From Bicyclus anynana (lineage: Eukaryota; Arthropoda; Insecta; Lepidoptera; Nymphalidae): a DNA stretch of 64,000 nt. The DNA is taken from assembly GCF_947172395.1 (NCBI RefSeq), contig NC_069104.1, positions 10,133,355-10,197,354 of the forward strand, written 5' to 3'. The notes below the pieces were generated by a model. The model made no database searches, was not told where the DNA came from, and saw only the letters and a program-made list of their open reading frames with translations. Shown one piece after another: positions 21,948 through 31,011 of the stretch. The number at the start of each line of letters is the position of its first letter. The first letter of the stretch is position 1. The position numbers and the translations under genes were made by a program.

Positions 21948-24900
21948 ATGTCCAGCGATAATTCCGTCATTTGAGGACAGATTTTAAAAATTCTTTTTTT
22001 ATTTTGAAGGGTTTGATTCCAGGGTGGTCCCATTTTTTTCATGTCAGGATCTGATGATGGCATCCTGGAGAAATCGAGGGGATCTTTCGAAAATTGTAGG
22101 GACGGCTAGTGCGTTTGTTAGTGTTTCCATAAGCTATTTTTAAACCACTACAATTTTATGAAGGTCTGGAGTTGGTCTGATGATGGAGCCAAAACACAGA
22201 CGATGGAACTCGTCAACGATTTATAGCAGGTACCTTTTGTTTGGGCTTGATTTATTTGTATTGATGAGAACTTTCCACCTAGATGGGTTGTGACTGTATT
22301 AAGGGTCTGATGATGAAGACGAAGGACAGTTAAGAGAACTCCTCAACGGTTCACAGTAGCTACCTTGTGTTTGGACTTGATAAATTTGTATTGATGAGAA
22401 CTTTCCACCTAGGTGGGTTGTGACTGTATTAGGGGTCTGGTGATGAAGACGAAGGATAGTTAAGGGAACTCCTCGACGGTTCACAGTAGCTACCTTGTGT
22501 TTTGACTTGATAATTTTGTATTGATGAGAACTTTCCACCTGGATAGGTTGTGATTGTATTAGGGGTCTGGTGACGAAGATGAAGGATAGTTAAGGGAACT
22601 CCTCGACGGTTCACAGTAGCTACCTTGTGTTTGGACTTGATAAATTTTATGTTGATGAGAACTTTCCAACCATATGGATTGTGACTGCATAGGGGGTCTG
22701 GTGATGAAAACGGAGGACAGTCACCTTTCATGTTTTTCTGAATATTCATATTACGTGTAGATAAAGGGGGAGTAAAATTTTGTATATGAAGGTAGTATTT
22801 TTAAAGTAGTTGAATTAAGGTAGTATTTTTAAAATTGGGATTGTAGGACTTAGATACTTATATTAATTGATTATATACTTAGATACTTATTATAAAAAAA
22901 TAACGTTTCAACTAATTGCTTATTAATTTTTGTTCACACTCTGTAGGTGTGCTAACACTAAAAATTAAAAAATAATAATTTTAATAAAAAAAATTCAACC
23001 GACTTCCAACTCAAAAATTAACATAAACTAAAAAGCAAAAAATAACATCTTACCTATGTGCTACCTTCTGATCAGTTTGAAGGCGGTGCCAATCTAGTGT
23101 CATGTTTTAATTAAAGCTGTTTCTGAAAGAACCACAGAAATTTTGTAATTTAAACGGCTTAAATTAAAACATCACTGGCTTGGCACCGCCTTCAAACTGA
23201 TCAGAAGGTAGCACATAGGTAAGATGTTATTTTTTGCTTTTTAGTTTATGTTAATTTTTGAGTTGGAAGTCGGTTGAATTTTTTTTATTAAAATTTTTAT
23301 TACTAAATTGTTTAAATGATTATAGGTTTTTTTATTCAATGATTAGCTAGCCCTAGAGTGTGATGTTAAGTCACGATGCAGTCTAGGTAGCCTTCCGTTT
23401 TTGACGCCCGCGACGCGCGACCATGACGGGTACCGCGACCAAGCCGCGACCGTTGCAGTCGTGTAAAAATAGTCGCGCGACGCGGTCTCGAGCTTTGTTC
23501 ACTGCTCCATATAAATTCATACTAAGCAGTGAATCGTGTGGTCGCAGATCTCGGTCGCGCGCCGTGGTCGCGAAGATCGGAATGCTACCATAAGTAAGCG
23601 GGTTTACTTTGAATGTACCTTTTTTTTTCATTTAATACCTGCTTTCGGGCCCCATCAGCCGATGCTTCTGCGCTCGGTGACGCCTGTGAGCATAAGGCTC
23701 TCTCTCTCTCTCTCTAGTCGGTCCCTCATGACTGAGGATCGTGACCACCTTGGCGAGTCATCGTTTGCTTTACAATGCTCCTCCATCGAGTACGGTCGCT
23801 GGCCATTTGGACGGCACTGTAAAAAGTTCGGGCTCCTGCTTCCTTTAGAAGATCGGACCATCGGGTTGGAGATCTACCTCGTGGCCGTTTGCCTTCCACA
23901 TTTCCCACCACAATAATTTTTTCCAAGTTTTCGTTCCCACGGCGTGTGATATGTCCAAAATAACTGAGGATGCGCTGTAGACAGATGGTTGAGAGACGTG
24001 TTTTAATTTGAAGCTGTGAAATAATTGATACATTTGTGCGTTTGGCAGTCCACGGTACACGTAACATTCGCCTCCAACACCACATCTCGAACGCATCAAT
24101 TCTTTGTCTTTCTCTGGCGTGAATAGTCCACGTCTCTACACCATACAGGAAAATCGGAAAAATAAGTGCCTGAACCAGGCGTGTTTTGGTTCTGTTTGTG
24201 ATGCTTCGATTCTTCCAGATGTTTGCTAATTTCGTCATCGCATCCCTAGCTATTGCTATTCTTCGCTTAATTTCGGACACACAAGTGCCATCATTACAGA
24301 TCAAAGAACCCAGGTATATATAATTCACCACAGTCTCGATTCCCGGAATATTGCAGTTGGTGTTAGAGATTTTGTTGGAGCGATCTATTACCATGATTTT
24401 AGTTTTGCTACGGTTAATCGAAAGGCCTAATTCCGCGCTCTCTAATTCAAGCTTTTGAAACAGCTCCTTCATATCCTCGGCAGATGTTGTTACAAGTACA
24501 GTGTCATCAGCATACCGTAAATTTGCCACACGCTGACCTCCAATCTGAAATCCTTTATCCCAGTTCTCCACGACTTTCCGCATGATGTACTCCCCATAAA
24601 TGTTAAAGAGCATTGGTGATAAAATACATCCTTGACGAACACCTTTCCTTGTCTTAAACATATTAGATAATTTACCATCAAGCCTCACGTAGGACCGGTT
24701 ATGGGTATATAGATTGGCAATTATGGTTACCAAGTGTTTTGGTACGCCCATTTCTAAAAGGACTGACCATAGTTTCTCCCAGTGAACACAGTCAAAAGCC
24801 TTACTGTAGTCTATAAAACACAGCAACACAGGATTGGTGAACTCACGACTCTTTTCAATAATTTGTCTCACATTAAGGATCTGCTCCCTAGTTCCTTTCC

Positions 24901-25569
24901 CTTTCACAAACCCAGCTTGTTCTTCAGGAATTTGTCTATCCAGGAAATTTCTCAGACGTTGGTTTAATATATGTAACATGATTTTGGTAACATGTGATAT
25001 CAACGCAATTGTTCTGTAATTGGAGCATAAGGCACTAATACTGTAATCTGCCAAGTTCGTTGATGACACTCCCATGATATGCGGGCGACGGGGGGAAAGA
25101 GTTCAAGGATGTGAAATCGTGCGTGCGGGGAAGTGAGGTGCATCAGTCGTGGGTTTTCATTCATCGCTAAACGTCTCGCCCGACACAATCGGGAGTGTTA
25201 CGAATGAAGTTGCCACTCACCATCTGAGAAGCCCACATGCCTGCAGCGCTAATGACTTGACATTCGATAAAACTGATCGTATAATGGTCGCGATCGGCAT
25301 GATGTCATGCACATCGCGATCAACACACGTTTATTTATATCGGTCGTCAAGCTGTTAGCGCTGCAGGCATGTGAACTTACTTGATCGTCAGTGGCTGACA
25401 TTACACAATCAGAAAAAAATACGGCCGACGGTTTCTAACGTCGACGTTCTAGGTAAAGAAAATTTAATTTATCTGTTTAGGTGTGTTTATTAATCTTGAA
25501 TTTTCTTTTCAGATTTTGAAAGGCTCTTACAGTTTTTATACCTTATTTACACAAATGCAAGAAAAATAA
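17867..25569 (+). CDS. OrB: odorant receptor (7tm_6 family), five exons, 406 aa
   Basis: Paralogue of OrA with the same role expected: a ligand-selective subunit that pairs with Orco in olfactory neuron membranes; ligand unknown. Exons by GT..AG rules and frame are 17867-18669, 19605-19704, 20149-20253, 21198-21353 and 25513-25569, giving 406 residues. Shared features with OrA are the PLLGPNLTGL N-terminal block (19-28), YPQILSSWFP (176-185), four hydrophobic stretches in exon 1, SPVMFIYVLVCSIM in exon 2, QLFLYCWHSNE in exon 3, VDQGVYSSNWW and AGPFTNFSMATFIN in exon 4, and ILKGSYSFYTLF in exon 5. Exon 2, 3 and 4 sizes (100, 105, 156 nt) and all intron phases equal those of OrA. The frame is intact throughout. 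Intron 4 is 4.2 kb and filled with repeats. The first ATG of the open frame is taken as the start; it aligns with OrA after a 7-residue N-terminal extension. Confidence 0.93.
18833..18910. repeat. Perfect hairpin, 38-nt arms, 2-nt loop
   Basis: Left arm 18833-18870 and right arm 18873-18910 are exact complements; the loop is CT. It is inside the family C element of OrB intron 1 and absent from the inverted copy at 21466-21818, so it arose after the copies separated. Confidence 0.95.
18911..18944. repeat. Perfect hairpin, 15-nt arms, 4-nt loop
   Basis: ATCGGTTAAGTAAAT at 18911-18925 and its complement at 18930-18944. It begins directly at the end of the preceding 38-nt-arm hairpin. Confidence 0.95.
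19605..19704 (+). CDS. OrB exon 2
   Basis: 100 nt after a TTATTTCAG acceptor and before GTAAGT. Completes Glu268 and encodes a transmembrane segment (residues 269-301) aligned with OrA exon 2. Confidence 0.92.
19791..20040 (-). mobile_element. tRNA-derived SINE, family G, internally deleted, OrB intron 2
   Basis: Minus-strand copy running from the GGAGGTCC...GGTTCGATCCCC head at 20040 to the tail at 19791. The middle of the body is missing: the stretch between GATGCAGTC and GGTTTCTACACG is only a junction. It fills over half of OrB intron 2. Confidence 0.85.
20149..20253 (+). CDS. OrB exon 3
   Basis: 105 nt, phase 0 at both ends, after TTTTTTACAG and before GTAAGG. Encodes residues 302-336 including QLFLYCWHSNE. 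Confidence 0.92.
20277..20440 (+). repeat. Dispersed repeat, family D
   Basis: Contains AAAAAGCGAAAAATAACATC, GTGCTACCTTCTGATC and GAAGGCGGTG blocks, followed by TATTAATTAAAGC and GAACCACGGGAAAGAACTG. Other copies are at 22977-23295 (palindromic), 49870-49985 and 55230-55440. Element class unknown. Confidence 0.7.
20460..20600 (+). mobile_element. SINE family H, 3' fragment
   Basis: 3' part only: CTGCGTGTGTGAAGTCTGCC, the GGACTATTGGCCTAACCCCT block and a GATGATGATGATG tail. The next SINE (20605) is inserted right at the end of the tail. Confidence 0.75.
20605..20916 (+). mobile_element. tRNA-derived SINE, family G, OrB intron 3
   Basis: Nearly full copy with box A (GTGGCGCAGTGG) and box B (GGTTCGATCCCC). 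It is inserted after the tail of a family H SINE and followed by the (ATG)n microsatellite. Part of the body near 20830 (ATCCTCCTC to TAGCCCGCTT) is missing. Confidence 0.85.
20916..21140. repeat. (ATG)n microsatellite just upstream of OrB exon 4
   Basis: Two ATG/GAT blocks, 20916-20959 and 21024-21136, around a unique stretch. The longer array ends about 60 bp before the exon 4 acceptor (21197). The array reads as poly-Met, poly-Ile or poly-His in different frames; none is coding. Confidence 0.9.
21198..21353 (+). CDS. OrB exon 4
   Basis: 156 nt, phase 0, after TTTTATACTCTAAG (an AAG rather than CAG acceptor) and before GTGAGT. Encodes residues 337-388 with VDQGVYSSNWW and AGPFTNFSMATFIN. 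Confidence 0.9.
21466..21818 (-). mobile_element. Helitron-like element, family C, with flanks (inverted copy of 18763-19195)
   Basis: Minus-strand copy with GCCAATACGC next to CTAG, the GTTCCCG..CGTGAGAATACCGG hairpin region and GCTTTCTAGTGGTAAAA. Similarity to the intron 1 copy extends beyond the element ends on both sides, so the repeated unit is larger than the usual short Helitron-like core. It lies in OrB intron 4. Confidence 0.65.
21836..22010 (-). repeat. Dispersed repeat (family S) with a 50+ nt poly-T run
   Basis: Starts with ACCGACTTCCAAAAAGGAGG, a block also at 37195-37260 and 59037-59110. A run of about 57 T residues (21887-21943) replaces the short T stretch of the other copies, flanked by ATGTATG words. 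Confidence 0.7.
22164..22730. repeat. 130-bp tandem repeat, about 4.3 units
   Basis: Units begin with TACCTTGTGTTTGGACTTGA at 22231 (variant), 22361, 22491 and 22621, exactly 130 bp apart, with a partial unit before. Each has GAGAACTTTCCACCT and GGTCTG(A/G)TGATGAAGACG. Minus-strand frames look open but 130 is not a multiple of 3, so they shift from unit to unit. Confidence 0.9.
22977..23295. repeat. Large palindrome: perfect 116-bp inverted arms (family D)
   Basis: Arms 22977-23092 and 23180-23295 are complementary over all 116 bases I compared. The 87-bp centre also pairs in part (ATGTTTTAATTAAAGC with TTAAATTAAAACAT). The arm contains the family D blocks CTACCTTCTGATC and GAAGGCGGTGCCAA. 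Other D copies in the window are not palindromic, so this is a foldback derivative. OrB intron 4. Confidence 0.93.
23393..23600. repeat. GC-rich, CpG-rich imperfect palindrome (family R)
   Basis: Dense in CGCG words (GACGCCCGCGACGCGCGACC) with internal inverted words CACTGCT/AGCAGTG and GGTCGCG on both sides. The end ATCGGAATGCTACCATAAG matches ATCGGAATGTTACCATAAG at 55662-55682. Probably a small TIR element. Confidence 0.5.
23621..25045 (-). mobile_element. LINE (RTE-like superclade, non-RTE-1), 5' truncated, OrB intron 4
   Basis: Minus-strand non-LTR retrotransposon whose RT frame runs from about 25040 to 23726 without a stop: NYRTIALISHVTKIML, EQAGFVKGKGTREQILN, FIDYSKAFDCVHW, RKGVRQGCILSPMLFN, NLRYADDTVLVT, then the C-terminal MWCWRRMLRVPWTAKRTNVS and GRSPTRWSDL blocks. 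The short A-rich tail lies near 23621. It is more distant from the RTE at 37864-40730. Its first residues in the open frame belong to the neighbouring repeat at 25052. Clade name is uncertain (RTEX or Proto2-like). Confidence 0.8.
25052..25214. mobile_element. GC-rich TIR element, family E
   Basis: Ends CCAAGTTCGTTGATGACACTCCC and GGGAGTGTTACGAATGAAGTTGC form near-inverted termini. The interior has GCGGGCGACGGGGGGAAAG and GTGAAATCGTGCGTGCGGGG. More copies are at 30612, 37655 (partial), 50232 and 58617. Confidence 0.65.
25215..25395. repeat. Palindromic repeat, family F
   Basis: Perfect 19-nt arms CACATGCCTGCAGCGCTAA at 25229-25247 and its complement near 25350-25370, plus inverted GATCGCGA words in the centre. 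It directly follows the family E element. Related fragments are at 30795-30880, 31795-31905 and 47895-48300. Confidence 0.6.
25513..25569 (+). CDS. OrB exon 5 (C-terminus and stop)
   Basis: After TTTTCTTTTCAG, 18 codons and TAA. Encodes ILKGSYSFYTLF and a short tail, aligned with OrA exon 5. It lies 4.2 kb from exon 4. A possible AATAAA polyadenylation signal is at 25868-25873. Confidence 0.9.
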   Translation: MLKGSYSFYTLFTQMQEK

Positions 25570-25660
25570 GTTAATTAAAGCGTTATAATAATAGAGTAGG
25601 ATCCCAGTCACTTCAGACTTAAGTGAATTCAGGAAAAATGTTTTTTATAGGGTTGTCAGT

Positions 25661-25714
25661 ACCTATTATATAAACATATACCTATCAATCTACGTATATG
25701 TTTATATAATAGGT
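25661..25714. repeat. Perfect hairpin, 20-nt arms, 14-nt loop
   Basis: ACCTATTATATAAACATATA at 25661-25680 pairs exactly with 25695-25714. It lies in the likely 3' UTR of OrB, so it could fold in the mRNA. Confidence 0.9.
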
Positions 25715-25867
25715 AGTTATATATAATAGGGAGTCTCGCTCGCTCGCTAAGTTGAAAGCGGGACAGTTTTAGAGGTATTAGTAAAAGCACTAATAATTTA
25801 AGTTTTGAAGCATCTGTAGTTTTAGCAAAATCGGCTTAGAACAAATATGTACTTATATTATTTGGAA

Positions 25868-25873
25868 AATAAA
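25868..25873 (+). promoter_or_regulatory. Candidate polyadenylation signal of OrB
   Basis: AATAAA about 300 nt after the stop codon; the first clear match in the flank. Confidence 0.4.
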
Positions 25874-26152
25874 TGCATTTAAATATTTTTTATTGAGACT
25901 TTATTTTCAAAGAATTCACATTCAATTTCATCATTATATCTTGGTTATTTAATATTAAAAATATAACAATAAATAAAAAGAAGATAGAAGATTTTTATAG
26001 AAGTAATTGATGGACCGAACAGATGGCTCACCTGATGGTAAGTCAGAAACTATCGCCTTTAAACGGATCAGCTATGTCTAACAAACGTACTAAGTGCATA
26101 TAGGTGTTTTCCACTTATCAAATTATCTGATGGACCCATCTGCTTCGTCGAT

Positions 26153-26432
26153 TCATCATCATCATCATTAACAGCCGATGGACGTCCACTGCTGGACATC
26201 GGCATCTTGTATGAACTTCCAAACAAAACGGTCTCGAGCCGCCAGCATCCAGCGGCTCCCTGCAACCCGCTTGATGTCCTCGGTCCAGCTAGTCCACCTA
26301 GGGGTCGACCAACACTGCGCTTCCCGATGCGGGGTCGCCATTCCGGCCTCTTGGGACCCCAACGTCCATTGTCTTCGAACTATGTGACCTGCCCATTGCC
26401 ACTTCAGCTTCGCGACAGCTATATCAGTAATT
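26153..26432 (-). mobile_element. RTE LINE 3' end fragment
   Basis: Minus-strand copy of the C-terminal part and 3' end of the RTE family at 37864-40730 (GCCGATGGACGTCCACTGCT block) with its (ATC)n/(GAT)n tail at 26153-26169. 5' truncated. Confidence 0.85.
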
Positions 26433-26744
26433 AGTCGATTAATTATTATTATTATTATTCTAAATAATACAACATGAATTTACGGGGTTTGAACCTGGAC
26501 CTCTATAATTTTATTCCGTTCCCTGAGCTCACATAACTTTGTGACCGAATAGTCTCAAATGGCTATCTTCAAAGTTACAAACAAACTTGTCTTGTACTAC
26601 AACTCTAACTTCAAGTTAAGATTTACAGTTTCTGAACTTCTAGTTATACGTACTTACGTATTTGTAACTGCTTATAGTAAGAGAGCCTGCGTATTATTAA
26701 ACGCAAGCTTCTAGGAAAGTCTTATTATAGTGTTAATGATTATA

Positions 26745-27363
26745 CAGGGTGCTCGGGAGTATTTCCCATAACTTCAAGGTGTTGACGAGTCCACTTATAG
26801 GAGCCGAACTGCAAAAGCCGAAAAGAGCCGTGATAGCCCAGTGGATATGACCTCTGCCTCCGAATCCGGAGGGTATAGGTTCGAATCCGGTCCGGGGCAT
26901 GCACCTCCAACTTTTCAGTTAAGTGCATTTTAAGAAATTAAATATCACGTGTCTCAAACGGTGAAGGAAAACATCGTGAGGAAAGCTGCATACCAGAGAA
27001 TTTTCTTGATTTCCTGTGTGTGTGAAGTCTGCCAATACGCATTGGGCCAGCGTGGTGGACTATTGGCCTAACCCCTCTTATTCTGAGAGGAGACTCGAGC
27101 TCAGCAGTGAGCCGAATATGGGTTGACGATGATGATGTTACACACGCCTTTATTTGTCGATGCATTTTAAAATTTGACTACTTCATTATTATAAGGATGC
27201 GTATATGGGACACATTTTAAGATCTATTAACAAAAGAAATAATATTTACCCCGAAAATATTAATTTTAGAACATATGTGACTTGCCAAAAATTAATTCAA
27301 AATGTTGAGTTAATTTTTGTTATAGAAAAACCTATGGGGTAATAAAAGTTATGGAACAACCTG
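26745..27363. mobile_element. TIR DNA transposon (family N) carrying a SINE
   Basis: Left end CAGGGTGCTCGGGAGTATTT and right end GGAACAACCTG, flanked by TATA on both sides. Same family as 4021-4702. A family H SINE (26825-27137) is inserted within it, about 80 bp from the left end. Confidence 0.7.
26825..27137 (+). mobile_element. tRNA-derived SINE, family H, full length
   Basis: Head GAGCCGTGATAGCCCAGTGG with box B GGTTCGAATCC, full body and a GATGATGAT tail. The best-preserved head of this family in the window. Inserted in a family N transposon. Confidence 0.85.
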
Positions 27364-27396
27364 TATAAATAATAAAAAAGCTTGATTTAAATTTAC

Positions 27397-27468
27397 TAAT
27401 GTTTGGAAATCCCTACAAAAGGCTTATGTCCCGCAGTGGACGTCCATCGGCTGATAAGATGATGAAGA
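27397..27468 (+). mobile_element. RTE LINE, very short 3' end
   Basis: Only about 70 bp: GTTTGGAAATCCCTACAAAA through CAGTGGACGTCCATCGGCTG and a short GATGATG tail. A strongly 5'-truncated insertion of the RTE family. Confidence 0.8.
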
Positions 27469-27599
27469 TCTGGTTATCGCAGGCTTTTTGTCCACTGCGT
27501 TTACTACCTCGTACCTTGTTACCCTTTGCAGCTGCTTAGATACTCGTATGAGTCCGAGGTTCAAACCTGTCAATGATTAATAAACGATCAACAAACGCT

Positions 27600-27690
27600 A
27601 AATCGCTTGTTAGTAGATCCGAGCTGGGAATTGAACCCACTACCTCGCTACTCATAAATAAGTCACAGTTGCCATGAAATAGTCATTCGA
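27600..27690 (-). mobile_element. Worn tRNA-derived SINE head
   Basis: Minus strand shows a tRNA-like T-arm (GTGGGTTCAATTCCCAGCTC) in an otherwise unrecognised context. No cloverleaf can be drawn. Confidence 0.35.
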
Positions 27691-27933
27691 CGATTAATAT
27701 GGCGGTCTGCTAATTCCCATGACGTCAACGTTCTGTATATTTGTGCTGAATTGCAATGAACTCAATCTAAATGCAATCCTGTCCATTTTTTGTCATAGTG
27801 AATTATTTACACCTTCCAAATAGCGATTTACTGAGATTCGTTTGATGTCATCACAAGTTTCTTGTGAATTTTAAAAAACTTGCGTGGGCTGGCAAAATAT
27901 TTTGTAAAAAATTATAATATATCCTGATTGTTT

Positions 27934-28174
27934 CACACTAATATTATAAAGGCCAAAGTTTGTGTGTAAGTGTGAAAGTGTGTAAGTGTGTAACAATGTT
28001 TGTTCCTCTTTTACGCTGTGGCTACTGAAGCGATTTGGCTGAAATTTGGAATGAAAATAGATTTTACTCTGGATTAACACATAGGCTACTTTTCATCCCG
28101 GAAAAATCTATGGTTCCCGCGGGATTTGTGAAAAACTGAATTCCACGCGGACAAAGTCGCGGGCGTCCGCTGGT
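27934..28174 (+). mobile_element. Helitron-like element, family B
   Basis: Begins TCACACTAATATTATAAAGG, contains the GTGTGTAAGTGTG tract, GGCTGAAATTTGGAATG and TTAACACATAGGCTAC. Ends in the hairpin CGCGGACAAAGTCGCGGGCG and CTGGT (CTAG changed to CTGG). Confidence 0.8.
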
Positions 28175-28262
28175 AATTTAATAAAGATTTCATAACCGAT
28201 TTTTGTTGCAACAAAATATCCTACTACTCCCGAGTCAGGTGTCCATTTCTGTTCAGAAAGGT

Positions 28263-28297
28263 ACTAGACAACTTTTAAAGTTTAAAACTTGTCTAGT
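28263..28297. repeat. Hairpin, 17-nt arms, 1-nt centre, one mismatch
   Basis: ACTAGACAACTTTTAAA at 28263-28279 pairs with 28281-28297 around a single G. Confidence 0.85.
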
Positions 28298-28399
28298 ATC
28301 TCTAATACCTACCCATAAAGTTCCGGAATAAAAAGTCCAAGAGGTTCCTCTATCTTCAAGTGACAGTCCCATTGAAATCGGTTCAGCTGTTCTAGAGAT

Positions 28400-28620
28400 T
28401 TTTTTTTATTCTTTACAAGTTGGCCCTTGACTACAATCTCACCTGATGGTAAGTTGATGATGCAATCTAAGATAGAATCGGGCTAACGTGTTAGAAGGAG
28501 GATGAACTCCACACCCCTTTCGGTTTCTACACGACGTCGTACCGGAACGCTAAATGGCTTGGCGGTACGTCTTTGTCGGTAGGGTGGTAACTTGCCAAGA
28601 CCAAAGCCTCCCACCAGTCA
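28400..28620 (-). mobile_element. SINE family G, head missing
   Basis: Minus-strand body and tail (CTTTACAAGTTGGCCCTTGA through GGTAGGGTGGTAACTTGCC), 5' truncated before the tRNA-like head. Confidence 0.8.
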
Positions 28621-29096
28621 AAAAAGAGACTAGCCAGGACAAAGAGACAGAAAAACAAAAATTTCAAGAAAATTTGCTCGTGTTTTTGTATTGTGTAAAC
28701 AACTTAAGCCCTGGATAAAGCACATCCATTTTGCAATCACAGATTTTTCACACACAGACAATTTTATGTACGTATTGATAAACCTAACTATTTAATTAAA
28801 TAGAAAATGTCTCAAGCAAATATTGAATACAGCTTGTTCGGAAAAAGTTGCAGAAAGAAATCAGGTTGCTGTGATTTGAAACTTTCTCAAAGGGTAACCT
28901 AAAAGTTTGGAAAGCGTTATTGAAAAACTTCCACTGAGGAATAGGTTTCTTTTTGCACCAAGATCAACATCTCACGAGTGCTTCGATATTGAGTCGACCA
29001 TTTTGCGTTGCATTGAAGTTTTCTCCTTTCAATATCTTTCACATTTTTATTTTCAAGTACCTTGTGTTCAAGATATCTGATTTATTTTTCTTGTTG

Positions 29097-30047
29097 TACA
29101 GTAGCGTAGCTAGGCAACTAAGTTTCTGGTGCAAATGAAAATATGGGGTCCCACAACTATCTAAACTGATTAGGTTTTATCAAGTAATATATTGAATTAT
29201 TATCATCATTATCATTGTCAGCTGATGGACGTCCACAGCTGGGCATAGGCCTCTTGCATGGACTTCTAAACAAAACGGTTTTGAGCCGCTAGCATCCACC
29301 TGGTCTTCGGTCCACCTGGTGGGGCGTCGATCATCACTGCGCTTTCCGGTGCGGGGACGCCATTCCAGCACCTTGGGACCCCATGTCCATTGCCATTTCA
29401 GCTTTGCGACTCGCTGAGCTATGTCGGTGACTTTGGTTTGTCTGCGTATCTCCTCATTTCTGATTCGATCACGCAGAGAAACTCCAAGCATAGCTCGCTC
29501 CATCGCCCGCTGAGTGACTACGAGCCTTCTAATAAGGCCCATAGCTAGCGATCAAGTTTCGGATCCGTAGGTCATCATCATTAAATTATGTACTACAAAT
29601 TCATAAAAATGCTAAGCTACTTTACCATCAGATCTTTTTCGTTTTCGAAATTTTTCGAAGTTAAGTTCAGTCGAGATTTTCTGGTAAGGATTCGAGAGGC
29701 TCCGGGGCATTGCACCGCCCCTGGGTAGCTACTCCATTATATCAATATTTTAATGTTAAGGTTAAGTTACTTATGGAGAGTTTCACGAATACAATCTCTT
29801 GCTAGACAACAGACATAAAAGTGGAAATGACGAAAAGGAAGAGTTTCTTCTTGTTTCACTTCAGAAATAACAAAATTAAAAAAAAAAACAATATTTTTCC
29901 TAAGATAAAAATTGAAACATCATAGGTTATATTATAATTGACATATTTATTTTACCTAACCAAGCATTTTTGTTTCTTTTGTGAGAAATCTTTTTCCTGG
30001 GTCCCCCAATATACAGGGCCCCTCAAAGGCACGCTACGCCACTGTCC
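29097..30047. mobile_element. TIR-like repeat enclosing an RTE fragment
   Basis: CAGTAGCGTAGCTAGG at 29100 and GGCACGCTACGCCACTG at 30029-30045 are near-inverted termini of the CAGTGGCGTAGC type seen in some hAT-like elements. No matching target duplication was found. The RTE fragment 29196-29575 lies inside. Confidence 0.4.
29196..29575 (-). mobile_element. RTE LINE 3' fragment
   Basis: Minus-strand copy encoding MGLIRRLVVTQRAMERAMLG and the region up to the natural C-terminus, with small deletions and an (ATT/ATC) tail at 29196-29215. Confidence 0.85.
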
Positions 30048-30611
30048 ACCACCCTGCTCCAATGCGGATTGGCGAGCTGGAGATAGTGTACGAGACTGAC
30101 GGCTCTCCGAGGCACGGGTAATATCACCGTCTTTTCGACTCCGGCCTGATATGAAAAACACAGTATCTCATATATCCCGACGCGGGACTTGAACCCAGGA
30201 CTTCACTATTCGAAACCACATAGGCTTCCCACTGGATTAATAAATAAATATAAAATCCTTTTCATACTAGCTTATTACTTAGTCTGCCATCTAGTGATGA
30301 GTAGCATAAACAAAAAAATTTTAGTGATTTTGAAAAACTGCTTTAATATTTTGTTCTTAAATTATATTGTGAGAAAAATACATGTAATAAAAATAGGTAG
30401 GTACAGATAAACCATTTATAAAATTACATATAGTCAAAATATTCATATTTGGTAATTATTACTAAAGCGCCATCTAAAATGCAGTAGGACAACTGCTTAG
30501 TAAAGTTTCATTGTCATTTTATGCTTACTCGCAAGGTGTCGCTTTTCATAAAATTGTGTATGCAATATATTTTTTTAGTATTATATTAAAAACTCAAAAC
30601 AAAATGACAAG

Positions 30612-30797
30612 GTATAGCTTGACAGGTTCGTTGATGACACTCCCATGACGTGCAGGCGACGGGGGGAAAGACTGCACGGGTATGAAATCGTGCATGCGGG
30701 GAAGTGAGGTGCATTGTGGGGTTTACAGTCATCGCTACACGCCCCCCGGCCCGCGCGGACCATCGGGGGTGTTACGAACAAATTTGCCAAGCTATAC
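30612..30797. mobile_element. GC-rich TIR element, family E
   Basis: Termini TATAGCTTGACAGGTTCGTT and GTTACGAACAAATTTGCC with AAGCTATA; interior CGGGGGGAAAGACTGCACGG and CGCCCCCCGGCCCGCGCGG. Followed by family F-like sequence to about 30880. Confidence 0.7.
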
Positions 30798-31011
30798 ACA
30801 CGATCTTCACGATCACGATCAGTTTTATCGGATGTCGTTGGTCGCAATGTCCATGACGGCTCGACTTGAAGATAATGATAATTTTATACAATAGATCGGT
30901 TACGTCCTTAAAAATTCACTGCAAAAAGTGATCCGAAAAATAGGCTACAAAACTGAGCACACACATTTTGTCTTTAATTCCATTATTTATTTATGTTTAA
31001 ATAGTTTTAAC

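Noticed and set aside
22299..22749. Minus-strand frames with repeated peptide words
   Set aside because: They are shadows of the 130-bp satellite; the frame shifts by one base per unit and no start or homologue is apparent.
23536..23916. 126-residue plus-strand frame
   Set aside because: Antisense shadow of the LINE reverse transcriptase and its GC-rich neighbour; no homology on this strand.
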